From assembly GCA_964580235.1 (NCBI GenBank), contig CAZOJY010000060.1, positions 1-20,952 of the forward strand: 20,952 bases of DNA, given 5' to 3'. The translations under genes were made by a program, and so were the position numbers. The notes beneath the pieces are model-generated. The model searched no databases and had not been told where the DNA came from. It saw only the letters and a program-made list of their open reading frames with translations. Shown here in pieces: positions 14,327-20,952 of this stretch. This DNA comes from G020348385 sp964580235. Its GTDB lineage: Bacteria; Acidobacteriota; Aminicenantia; Aminicenantales; Aminicenantaceae. Every line of letters starts with the position of its first letter. The first letter of the stretch is position 1.

Positions 14327-15795
14327 AAAAACTTGGTGTGTTTTTGTGCGTAATCTCTGTGATGACACTGGCGGTTTGTTCCCAAACGCAGGATGATTTT
14401 AATCGATATTTCGTTGATAAAACCATGCGTATCGATTATTTCCACATCGGAGATGCAAAGGAAGAGATGGTGACTCTCGACCAGGTATATGAACAGGGTA
14501 TATGGGCGGGAAGTCTTCACAATCTTTTAGATCCCTTTGACAACGGACGTTATTACGTCAAAGTTTATGACTTCTCATCGGGCAAGTTGATTTTTTCTAA
14601 AGGATTCGACAGTTATTTTGGAGAGTATAAAACAACAAGCAAAGCGATGGAAGGGATAAATAGAACCTACCACGAAACCGTGCTGGTTCCTTATCCTAAA
14701 AACAAGATTAAATTTGCTCTCGAGGTTCGAAACAAGGAAAACAAGCTCCATCCGTTATTCAACCGGGCGATCGATCCTGCCAGTGTCAATATCAAAAAAG
14801 ATACATTAGCTCAGGATGTGAGTGTTTACGATGTGCGAAAGAACGGGCATCCCCATAAAAAAGTGGATGTTGCCATCATAGCCGAAGGCTATACCCAGCA
14901 GGAAGAGGGGAAGCTCCGGCAGGATTTCAAACGGTTTGCCGCTGTATTTTTTGGCCATGAGCCTTACAAATCATATGAAAACCGGTTCAATATCTACGGT
15001 GTTTTCAAACCTTCAGAGGAAAGCGGCTGTGATGAGCCGCGCATGGGAGTGTTTAAAAACACGGCCATTGGTACCACATTCAACTCCTTAGGATCCGAAC
15101 GGTATCTCCTCACAGAAGACAACCGGGCGCTGAGAGATGTGGCAGCCCATGTTCCGTATGATGCTTTGTATATCATGGTGAATCATAAACGATACGGAGG
15201 AGGGGGAATTTATAACCTCTACTGCACATTCACTGCTGACAATCAATGGTTCAGATATCTGTTTCTTCACGAATTTGGCCATTCTTTTGCGGGGCTTGGC
15301 GACGAATATTACACATCTTCTGTGGCCTACAATGAGTTTTATCCGAGAGGAGTGGAGCCCACCGAGCCGAATATCACCGCTCTTCTCGAACCCATCAACT
15401 TAAAATGGAAAGAATATATTTCTTCGGGCGTGAGCATCCCAACTCCCTGGGAAAAAGAAGCCTTTGATGAAATGGACCTTGCGTACCAAAAAATACGCAC
15501 AGAAATCAACAACAAAATCGCTGAAATGAAACGCAATAACGCCTCCCGGGATGAAATCGCAAAGACAGAACAGGAATCAGAGCGTTTGTCCAGAGATCAT
15601 GCGACTAAAGTGGATGCCTATTTGGCCAAAAGCCGATACAAAGGAAAAATCGGGGCCTTTGAAGGGGCGGGGTATTCGGCGCAGGGTCTTTACCGCCCGA
15701 TGTTAGATTGTTTGATGTTTACCAAGGGAGATAAGCCTTTCTGCAAGGTGTGCGAAATGGCTGTCATCCGCGTCATCAAGTTTTATTCTGAATGA
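14323..15795 (+). CDS. Peptidase M64 (IgA-peptidase family), exported
   Basis: A 490-residue secreted zinc metallopeptidase. An N-terminal signal (hydrophobic residues 5-18, ending LAVCSQ) may be Sec type I or a non-standard lipobox at C19. Residues about 24-150 are the M64 N-terminal beta domain (RYYVKVYDFSSGKLIFSKGF); the catalytic domain begins near 180 with VDVAIIAEGYT. The zinc motif is HEFGHSFAGLGDEYY (316-330), with H316, E317, H320 and probably D327. A Met-turn-like YRPMLDCLM lies before a CKVC motif near the C-terminus. Residues 377-443 are a charged helical insertion rich in Glu and Lys. M64 contains enzymes that cleave IgA, but here general extracellular proteolysis is more likely. 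It shares a 4-base overlap with the ureohydrolase gene. Confidence 0.92.
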   Translation: MKKLGVFLCVISVMTLAVCSQTQDDFNRYFVDKTMRIDYFHIGDAKEEMVTLDQVYEQGIWAGSLHNLLDPFDNGRYYVKVYDFSSGKLIFSKGFDSYFGEYKTTSKAMEGINRTYHETVLVPYPKNKIKFALEVRNKENKLHPLFNRAIDPASVNIKKDTLAQDVSVYDVRKNGHPHKKVDVAIIAEGYTQQEEGKLRQDFKRFAAVFFGHEPYKSYENRFNIYGVFKPSEESGCDEPRMGVFKNTAIGTTFNSLGSERYLLTEDNRALRDVAAHVPYDALYIMVNHKRYGGGGIYNLYCTFTADNQWFRYLFLHEFGHSFAGLGDEYYTSSVAYNEFYPRGVEPTEPNITALLEPINLKWKEYISSGVSIPTPWEKEAFDEMDLAYQKIRTEINNKIAEMKRNNASRDEIAKTEQESERLSRDHATKVDAYLAKSRYKGKIGAFEGAGYSAQGLYRPMLDCLMFTKGDKPFCKVCEMAVIRVIKFYSE

Positions 15796-15849
15796 TATGA
15801 CCAACCAACCATTCAATCGGTTTAATGGAGTTGTTTGAGGAGTAAAAAT

Positions 15850-17097
15850 ATGATTAAAAAATATATCCTTTCCTTTTTTTTGATTTCCGGGCTTTTCCTG
15901 GAAGGGTTCTGTTTCTTTGTTTGGGCGGAAGAATCTTTATTCAAACCAACAATCGTAGAATCCACTTTTGTCCAGCAGCTGTTCACCAATATCAAACAGA
16001 ATGAGGGTGCTATTGTCGCCGAGTGGAGCCGGTTGACGGAAATTCCGGCACCTTCTGGTCACGAGGAAAAAAGAGCGCGGTATATGAAGAATCAGTTTGA
16101 CTCTCTGGGTTTGGATGAAACTTATATCGATGAAGCGGGCAATGTGGTCGGCATCTGGAGGGGAATGGATAGAGGAGAAAAAATTGTCCTGTCTGCACAC
16201 ATGGACACCGTGTTTCAAGGCGTGTCGGATATTCAGGTGAAAAGGGAAGGCCCTGTTCTGAAAGCCCCAGGAATTGGGGATGACACGGCAAGTTTGATCA
16301 ACATGCTCTGGTCCCTCCGTGTTTTAAAACAGGCAGGATTTAGGCCCAAAAATACGTATTATTTTCTTGCAACAGTCGAAGAAGAGACCGGTTTTGACGG
16401 GATGCGTGCCTTCATGGACAGAGTACAAGAGGATTTTAAATATGTTTTAGCCCTGGATGGGGATTTGGGAAAGATTCATTATGGCGCTTTAGGGTTTGGC
16501 GGAGGCATGATCACTTTTCGTGGGCCGGGTGCCCACACCATGCAAAGCCGGAGTGTGCCCAATCCTAACTTGGCTGTGGCCAGAGCGATCGAACGGATTT
16601 GCCAGCTCGATCTGCCTGCTTCACCTATTGAAAAATGGACCATTCTGAATATCGGAATGATCATGGGCGGGAAGGTGAGAAATGCTGTTTCGCAAGAATC
16701 ATCTTTTACGATCGATCTGCGATCTGCAAACCAGGAAGAGATTGTAAAAGCACAACGGAAGATTGGAGAGATATGTCAGGGAATTGCTTCTGAAACTGGC
16801 GTGAAATACGAGATCCGGCTTGATGACCGGTCCAGGGCCTGCCAAATTCCTGGAGCCAGAGATTCAGTGCTGGTTAAAACGGTCGTTGATATCCTGGAAT
16901 ATCTCGATGTTAAAGATATTGAAGTTGATCCTTTAGGTTCGACTGAAGCCAATGTTGGAATTGAGAAGGGAATCCTGAGTGTCAATCTGGGCCGGACTTA
17001 TGGCCGGTACAAACACAGCCTTCGGGAAGAGGCGGACATAGATGGATTATTTTTAGCGATGAAACAGCTCATCTTGCTGATTTATTGTCTGGAATAA
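15850..17097 (+). CDS. M20 family metallopeptidase, exported
   Basis: A 415-residue di-zinc peptidase of the M20 (peptidase T/carboxypeptidase) group. I start at ATG 15850 with TGAGGAG 7 bases upstream; a TTG at 15835 is in frame but lies inside that ribosome binding site. The signal peptide (IKKYILSFFLISGLFLEGF) would be cut after VWA, placing the enzyme in the periplasm. Conserved metal and catalytic residues: H117 and D119 (SAHMDT), D144/D145 (GIGDDT), E178-E179 (VEEETG), D203/D205 (LDGD) and H389 (KHSLREEADI). The dimerisation insert lies between about 215 and 320. It lies 54 bases after the M64 gene and probably trims peptides the M64 enzyme releases. Confidence 0.92.
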   Translation: MIKKYILSFFLISGLFLEGFCFFVWAEESLFKPTIVESTFVQQLFTNIKQNEGAIVAEWSRLTEIPAPSGHEEKRARYMKNQFDSLGLDETYIDEAGNVVGIWRGMDRGEKIVLSAHMDTVFQGVSDIQVKREGPVLKAPGIGDDTASLINMLWSLRVLKQAGFRPKNTYYFLATVEEETGFDGMRAFMDRVQEDFKYVLALDGDLGKIHYGALGFGGGMITFRGPGAHTMQSRSVPNPNLAVARAIERICQLDLPASPIEKWTILNIGMIMGGKVRNAVSQESSFTIDLRSANQEEIVKAQRKIGEICQGIASETGVKYEIRLDDRSRACQIPGARDSVLVKTVVDILEYLDVKDIEVDPLGSTEANVGIEKGILSVNLGRTYGRYKHSLREEADIDGLFLAMKQLILLIYCLE

Positions 17098-17569
17098 TTA
17101 TTTCTGTCGGCTGAATGAGCCTTACGATTTTTTCCAGCCACTGCTTGTCGATTTCCGAGAAAGCATCGCGTTTCTGACTGTCCACATCCAGAACAGCCCA
17201 AGGTTGGGCCTTCTTGTCAAAAAGCGGAACAACAATCTCGGAGTTCGTACGGCTGTCGCATGCGATGTGTCCTGGAAATTTATGGACATCCGGTACCATT
17301 ATTGTGGAGCGGCGGAGAATTCCGGCCCAACAGACGCCTGTATTCTTTTCAAGAGTCTGGCAAGCAAGAGGGCCTTGGTAAGGCCCGACAATCAGTTTTC
17401 CGTTGTCGAGGATGTAAAATCCTGTCCAGAAAAAGTAGGGCATCTTGTGATGAAGAAGGGCTGCCACAGTCGCCAATCGGGAGATCATGTTGCCCTTGTT
17501 TTGAAGAAGAACTTCCAGCTGGCTGTACATTCTTTTGTATCGGCCGGTTCGTTTTTCTATATCTGGCAT
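17069..17569 (-). CDS. msrC: Free methionine-R-sulfoxide reductase (GAF domain)
   Basis: A 166-residue GAF-domain enzyme that reduces free methionine-R-sulfoxide (fRMsr, E. coli YebR/MsrC). The three catalytic cysteines are conserved at 70, 80 and 104, with the same spacing (10 and 24) as C84, C94 and C118 of the E. coli enzyme. FPGHIACDSRTNSEIVVPL (98-116) is the family signature around the last one. The start is ATG 17569 with AGGGAG about 8 bases upstream; an in-frame ATG at 17680 would add 37 residues of low-complexity leader without support. Its last 29 bases overlap the end of the convergent M20 gene. It is a stand-alone oxidative-damage repair gene. Confidence 0.93.
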   Translation of the reverse strand: MPDIEKRTGRYKRMYSQLEVLLQNKGNMISRLATVAALLHHKMPYFFWTGFYILDNGKLIVGPYQGPLACQTLEKNTGVCWAGILRRSTIMVPDVHKFPGHIACDSRTNSEIVVPLFDKKAQPWAVLDVDSQKRDAFSEIDKQWLEKIVRLIQPTEIIIPDNKSAR

Positions 17570-17741
17570 TGGGCTGCTCCCTGGGGGGAGGTGCGGGCTG
17601 TTGTCAGCAAAAGGGGGGTTGATGATGGGAACCAAAAAGGTGGGGGCCCTTCCCAGCCCGCAAAAAAGAGCCACTTTCATTATAACAAAAAAAACCGTTT
17701 TGTAAATAAAATCTTAATTTTTTTTTATTTTTAAATTTATC

Positions 17742-17858
17742 TTGACATTACCCCTGGAATTTTATAAAAACTTGACAGGGCTATTGAAGTTAAGCTTGAG
17801 AAATCAATCTTAATTAAAAATGCTTCTCAAAAGCAAAATTTAAACCGGAGGTAAATTA
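17742..17858 (+). promoter_or_regulatory. Promoter and structured leader of small conserved gene
   Basis: Two perfect TTGACA boxes lie 30 bases apart (17742-17747 and 17772-17777). The first has TATAAA at 17763-17768 (15-base spacer) or TAAAAA at 17765-17770 (17-base spacer); the second lacks a good -10 box. In the leader, TTGAGAA (17796-17802) pairs with TTCTCAA (17824-17830), and TTAAG (17790-17794) can pair instead with CTTAA (17809-17813). The strong ribosome binding site GGAGGTAA lies just before the ATG. Confidence 0.5.
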
Positions 17859-18056
17859 ATGGCTTATGAATTCACAAACTCAAAGGGGGTTAAATATTAC
17901 CTCCATTATAAGGATGTCAATCTAAAGGGAGGTCGCATACAGAGAATCTACTTTTTTGCCCGCGATATCAGGCCTGGATCCCTTGATGCGGTTCCTGCTG
18001 GCTATAAGGCTATCGAGACAGAAAGAACGGGGATGCCTATTCTGAAAAAAGCCTGA
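17859..18056 (+). CDS. Conserved small protein, function unknown
   Basis: A 65-residue soluble protein with an excellent ribosome binding site (GGAGGTAA) 6 bases before ATG. The pattern is beta-rich and aromatic: FTNSKGVKYYLHYKDV, then GGRIQRIYFFARDI and a C-terminal VPAGYKAIETERTGMPILKK. From memory, very similar small proteins with GGR-Q-IYFFAR and a terminal RTG-P-LKK occur in many unrelated bacteria; none has a known function to my knowledge. There are no membrane segments and no cysteines; the protein is basic. It stands alone, with its own promoter-like boxes upstream and hairpins downstream, so it is a single-gene transcript. The sequence does not show what it does. Confidence 0.85.
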   Translation: MAYEFTNSKGVKYYLHYKDVNLKGGRIQRIYFFARDIRPGSLDAVPAGYKAIETERTGMPILKKA

Positions 18057-18059
18057 CGT

Positions 18060-18075
18060 TTTCTGCATGCAGAAA
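18060..18075. repeat. 16-bp perfect palindrome after small gene
   Basis: TTTCTGCATGCAGAAA is perfectly self-complementary and begins 3 bases after the stop codon. As RNA it would make a tight hairpin; as DNA it looks like a dimer-binding operator. No T-run follows. Confidence 0.6.
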
Positions 18076-18107
18076 TTAAGAACCATTTTCTTTTTGTTTT
18101 GATTTAG

Positions 18108-18144
18108 AAAGAGGGAGGAGCTCCTGTGTGGCGACTCCCTCTTT
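18108..18144 (+). terminator. Candidate terminator hairpin of small gene
   Basis: AAAGAGGGAG (18108-18117) and CTCCCTCTTT (18135-18144) form a perfect 10-bp stem with a 17-base loop. The three Ts closing the stem are the only U-tract. A second, smaller hairpin (18173-18180 with 18185-18192, loop ATCC, followed by TTT) lies 30 bases on and may act with it. Confidence 0.55.
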
Positions 18145-18208
18145 ATCACGCAAAACCTTCCAGTCCTAGGATTTCTTTCCATCCGGAAGGAATTTAATAT
18201 ATTTAGTT

Positions 18209-18237
18209 TTGACGCGCCGTTTACTTCTGGTTATACT
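18209..18237 (+). promoter_or_regulatory. Strong sigma-70 promoter of sugar ABC importer
   Basis: TTGACG (18209-18214), an exact 17-base spacer and TATACT (18232-18237). The expected first transcribed base, about 7 after the -10 box, coincides with the GTG start codon at 18244, so the mRNA is predicted to be leaderless. Confidence 0.75.
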
Positions 18238-18243
18238 CTTTGT

Positions 18244-19233
18244 GTGAAACCAGCCAAAACTTTTGTTATTCTTTTCTTGGCTTTATCAGTTATGAACGGC
18301 TGTGGTTCAGGAGATCCTGATTCCAATAGACCTAAAAAAGACTCCCAGCTTGAAATTGCAGTCATCCCCAAGGGAACAACACATGAGTTCTGGAAGTCCA
18401 TTCATACCGGAGCGCAGCAAGCCGCATCTGAGTTCGGCGTCGAGATTTTGTGGAAGGGACCACAAAAGGAAGATGACCGGGCGCAACAGATTACGGTTGT
18501 GGAAGATTTCATAAACCGGGGAGTGGATGGGATCGTGCTGGCTCCGTTGGATGATCGAGCCTTGATGCGGCCCGTGAGCGATGCCGTCGGGGAAAAGATT
18601 CCTGTCGTTATCATCGATTCTGCGCTTCAGGGGGAAGACTTTATCAGTTTTGTGGCCACAGATAATTACAGGGGAGGTATGCTTGCGGGAAAAAGAATGG
18701 GGGAACTTCTTCAAGGCAGAGGAGACATCTTTCTGATCCGGTATCAGGAAGGTTCAGCCAGCACGATGAAACGGGAAGCAGGATTTCTGGACATGGTGAA
18801 GGAAGGATTTCCCCGGATGAATTTTCTAGTGCAGGATCAATATGCGGGAAGTACGACGGAAACGGCCTATCAGTTAGCAGAAAATCTTCTTAACAGATTT
18901 CCGGATGTTGATGGAATCTTCTGTCCGAATGAATCCAGCACATTCGGTACACTCCGAGCCCTGCAGGAAGCCGGGAAGGCAGGCGAGATTATTTTTATCG
19001 GTTTTGATAGCAGTCCTAAATTGATACAGGGATTGCAGGATGGGCACATCCAGGGATTAGTCCTCCAGGACCCGGTCAAGATGGGATACCTTGGTGTTCG
19101 TCAAATGGTTCTGCATCTTAAGGGTCAGCCGATCGATAAGAGAATCGATACAGGCGTCTACATGGTCACGAAAGAGAATATGACGGATCCTCGGATGCAA
19201 TCCCTTCTGGTGCCGGATCTGACAAAATACTGA
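18244..19233 (+). CDS. Sugar-type ABC transporter substrate-binding lipoprotein
   Basis: A 329-residue periplasmic binding protein of the RbsB/type I family (Peripla_BP_4), which delivers a sugar or related ligand to the membrane complex. The N-terminal signal ends in a lipobox (VMNGC, Cys at 20), so it is membrane-anchored on the periplasmic side. Family features are AVIPKGTTHEFWKSIHTGAQ, VDGIVLAPLDD, IPVVIIDSAL and DGIFCPNESSTFGTLRAL. The start is GTG 18244; no Shine-Dalgarno sequence precedes it and later ATGs would remove the signal peptide. The stop is 5 bases before the ATPase gene. The ligand cannot be told; ribose or another monosaccharide is likely from the family. Confidence 0.93.
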   Translation: MKPAKTFVILFLALSVMNGCGSGDPDSNRPKKDSQLEIAVIPKGTTHEFWKSIHTGAQQAASEFGVEILWKGPQKEDDRAQQITVVEDFINRGVDGIVLAPLDDRALMRPVSDAVGEKIPVVIIDSALQGEDFISFVATDNYRGGMLAGKRMGELLQGRGDIFLIRYQEGSASTMKREAGFLDMVKEGFPRMNFLVQDQYAGSTTETAYQLAENLLNRFPDVDGIFCPNESSTFGTLRALQEAGKAGEIIFIGFDSSPKLIQGLQDGHIQGLVLQDPVKMGYLGVRQMVLHLKGQPIDKRIDTGVYMVTKENMTDPRMQSLLVPDLTKY

Positions 19234-19238
19234 TCTCC

Positions 19239-20783
19239 ATGATAAATTTCCCTACTCCGTTGGAACCCCTTCTCTGGATGGAAAAGATCAGCAAAAGGTT
19301 CGGTGCCACGTGTGCGTTAGATGAGGTAAGCTTCGATCTTCGCAAGGGAGAAGTCCATGCCATCATCGGAGAAAACGGGGCGGGTAAGAGCACCCTTGTC
19401 AAAATTCTAAGTGGGGCTGTTTCTCCAGACAGCGGCTCGATCTTACTGGAAGGGAGTCCGTTTATCCCTTCCAATCCTTTGGCCAGCCGAAGACAAGGAA
19501 TCGCTATGATTTATCAGGAGCTCAATCTTGCACCTGACCTGAGTGTTGAAGAAAATATTATGCTGGGGCGAGAGATCCATAAACTGGGAATCATGTACAA
19601 AAAAACAATGAAAAAGACCGTGGAAGAAGTGCTGGAATTTGTGCATCATCCGGAGATTAAGTCATACGTCCCGATCAAAAACTTGAGTGCTGGTGCAAAG
19701 CAGATTGTGGAAATCGTCAGGGCCTTGGTTGGAAAGGCAAAAGTATTGATCATGGATGAGCCAACCAGCAGCCTGACTCAAGAGGATACCAATCGGCTTT
19801 TTCAAATTATCCAAAAACTGAAAAATCAAGGGGTTACCATCATATATATCAGCCATTTCCTGGAAGAAGTACAGCAGGTTGCCGATCGTTTCACAGTGCT
19901 TCGGGATGGGAAAAAAATCCGCACGGGTCGAATGGAAGACATACGTTTGGATGATCTAATCCAGATGATGGTGGGACAAAAATTTGTGAAGATGTTTCCG
20001 AGACTCGATCATGAAATCGGTGAAGTTGTGCTCGAATTGAAGGGATTGAAAGGCAGAGGAATGTCGGCAAAGGTGGATCTTGCCCTTTGCCGGGGGGAAA
20101 TACTCGGTGTGGCCGGTTTAATCGGAGCGGGCCGAACAGAAACCTTGCGGACCGTGTTTGGGTTGAACTCTATCGAGAAGGGTTTCCTTATGGTTGGAAC
20201 GGCAAAGACCGACAAGGGGACTCCTTGGGCGAGGATAAGGCAGAGCATCGGGATGCTGAGCGAAGATCGACAGAAGGAGGGATTGGCCTTATCTCTTTCT
20301 GTCGCAGATAATCTCACCCTCAGTCATTTTTCTCCCTACAAAAAATTTGGCCTTCTCAGATTAAATAAAAGGCGGAAAGCGGTCCATGATTGGTTGAAAA
20401 AGGTTAAAATAAAGGCAGAAGATCCGGATCAGGCAGTTTTTGGGCTATCTGGCGGAAATCAGCAAAAGGTTGCGTTAGCTCGGCTGCTTCATCAAGAGGC
20501 TGATATCCTTCTTTTAGACGAGCCAACTCGCGGAATAGATGTGTTGAGTAAATCCCAGATTTATGAGTGGATGGGGAAGCTCGCTCAAAAAGGTACGGCG
20601 ATTATTTTCGTCAGCTCCTATTTGCCCGAACTTTTGGGTGTCTGCGACACGGTTGCTGTTTTTTACAGAGGAATTCTTGTCGATTTGCGGCCCGTTCCCG
20701 AATGGAACGCCCAGAGCATCATGGCTGCGGCCACGCTGGGTCAAACCTCAGGCATAGATCGGGAAGAAAATTCTGTCTTTTGA
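19239..20783 (+). CDS. Sugar ABC transporter ATP-binding protein (RbsA-like, two ATPase domains)
   Basis: A 514-residue protein with two fused ABC ATPase domains, the layout of RbsA/MglA/XylG. Domain 1: Walker A GENGAGKS (44-51), signature LSAGAKQIVEIVRAL, Walker B VLIMDEPTSSL. Domain 2: degenerate Walker A GLIGAGRTE (no Lys, as usual in this family), signature LSGGNQQKVALARLL and Walker B ILLLDEPTRGID. The start at ATG 19239 fits the family N-terminus (LLWMEKISKRFG), though no clear ribosome binding site precedes it; it lies 5 bases after the binding-protein stop, so translation is probably coupled. It is followed by the permease gene. It energises import of the ligand bound by the upstream lipoprotein. 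Confidence 0.95.
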   Translation: MINFPTPLEPLLWMEKISKRFGATCALDEVSFDLRKGEVHAIIGENGAGKSTLVKILSGAVSPDSGSILLEGSPFIPSNPLASRRQGIAMIYQELNLAPDLSVEENIMLGREIHKLGIMYKKTMKKTVEEVLEFVHHPEIKSYVPIKNLSAGAKQIVEIVRALVGKAKVLIMDEPTSSLTQEDTNRLFQIIQKLKNQGVTIIYISHFLEEVQQVADRFTVLRDGKKIRTGRMEDIRLDDLIQMMVGQKFVKMFPRLDHEIGEVVLELKGLKGRGMSAKVDLALCRGEILGVAGLIGAGRTETLRTVFGLNSIEKGFLMVGTAKTDKGTPWARIRQSIGMLSEDRQKEGLALSLSVADNLTLSHFSPYKKFGLLRLNKRRKAVHDWLKKVKIKAEDPDQAVFGLSGGNQQKVALARLLHQEADILLLDEPTRGIDVLSKSQIYEWMGKLAQKGTAIIFVSSYLPELLGVCDTVAVFYRGILVDLRPVPEWNAQSIMAAATLGQTSGIDREENSVF

Positions 20784-20790
20784 GAAAAAA

Positions 20791-20952
20791 ATGGAGGGGA
20801 AAAGCCGCATTCAGAGAGTTTTGAACTGGCTCGGCCCGTTCTTGGGCCTTATCCTGGTTTTGATCATCTTTTCGTCCATTCCTGAGGTCCAGGATCGATT
20901 TTTAAGGATTTCAAATCTAAAGAGTGTTGCTACCCAGTCTGTGATCGTGGCT
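20791..20952 (+). CDS. Sugar ABC transporter permease (RbsC-like), 5' part
   Basis: The first 54 codons of a membrane protein that runs off the window. ATG 20791 is 7 bases after the ATPase stop. The visible N-terminus has a basic start (MEGKSRIQRV), then a hydrophobic helix (FLGLILVLIIFSSIP) and RISNLKSVATQSVIVA, which matches the start of RbsC-type permeases (FLTxxNLxNxLRQxS-like segment before the second helix). The gene order binding protein, double ATPase, permease fits one sugar import operon. Confidence 0.85.
   Translation, partial: MEGKSRIQRVLNWLGPFLGLILVLIIFSSIPEVQDRFLRISNLKSVATQSVIVA

Noticed and set aside
17204..17734. 176-codon plus-strand open frame across msrC
   Set aside because: It is antisense to the conserved GAF enzyme with its three catalytic cysteines, and its translation has no recognisable family.
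20110..20160. Second ATPase domain of the importer lacking the Walker A lysine as a damaged gene
   Set aside because: This degeneracy is normal for the second domain of RbsA-type proteins.

Overview
This 21-kb window looks like chromosomal DNA of a Gram-negative, pilus-bearing bacterium that degrades peptides or amines. It holds a type IV pilus minor-pilin operon, lipoprotein and Sec signal peptides, an M64 plus M20 peptidase pair, an agmatinase-family enzyme and an RbsABC-type importer. The mix suggests a deep-branching lineage near Acidobacteriota/Aminicenantota or the old Deltaproteobacteria. That is inference from gene content; there is no rRNA or marker gene here to settle it. I see no tRNA, rRNA, CRISPR array, insertion sequence or phage gene.

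Layout. (1) 1-369: non-coding leader with a sigma-54-type promoter (about 318-333) and an upstream dyad (220-249). (2) 454-6843, + strand: GspH/FimT-like pseudopilin, pilV, pilW, pilX and a 1201-residue PilY1-like protein with calcium-binding FG-GAP/VCBS-type loops at its N-terminus. (3) 6844-10122, - strand, convergent and stop-to-stop with pilY1: ABC ATPase, ABC permease, a TPR-like protein and prepilin peptidase pilD, in one tight operon. The combination recalls the Myxococcus PilGHI transporter encoded beside pilD. (4) 10212-11759, - strand: a ferritin-like protein followed directly by a flavin reductase. (5) 12133-17097, + strand: a MEMO-family protein, then an agmatinase-family ureohydrolase, an M64 metallopeptidase and an exported M20 peptidase. 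(6) 17069-17569, - strand: free methionine-R-sulfoxide reductase, tail-overlapping the M20 gene. (7) 17859-18056: a conserved small protein standing alone among regulatory-looking sequence. (8) 18244-20952: a sugar-type ABC importer (binding lipoprotein, double ATPase, start of the permease), probably expressed from a leaderless mRNA.

How the parts fit. The minor pilins and PilY1 would form the priming and adhesive tip complex of the type IV pilus, PilD would process their leader peptides, and the ABC/TPR operon is likely an accessory of pilus assembly. The M64 and M20 peptidases and the ureohydrolase fit scavenging of extracellular protein and amines; the importer fits carbohydrate uptake. 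The ferritin-like/flavin reductase pair and MsrC fit iron handling and oxidative-stress repair.

Most notable points: the sigma-54/dyad architecture before the pilus operon, the FG-GAP-type PilY1 variant, the PilD-linked ABC/TPR operon whose TPR-like protein ends in a segment resembling a pseudopilin, the tandem ferritin-like domains paired with a flavin reductase, and the leaderless GTG start of the binding protein.
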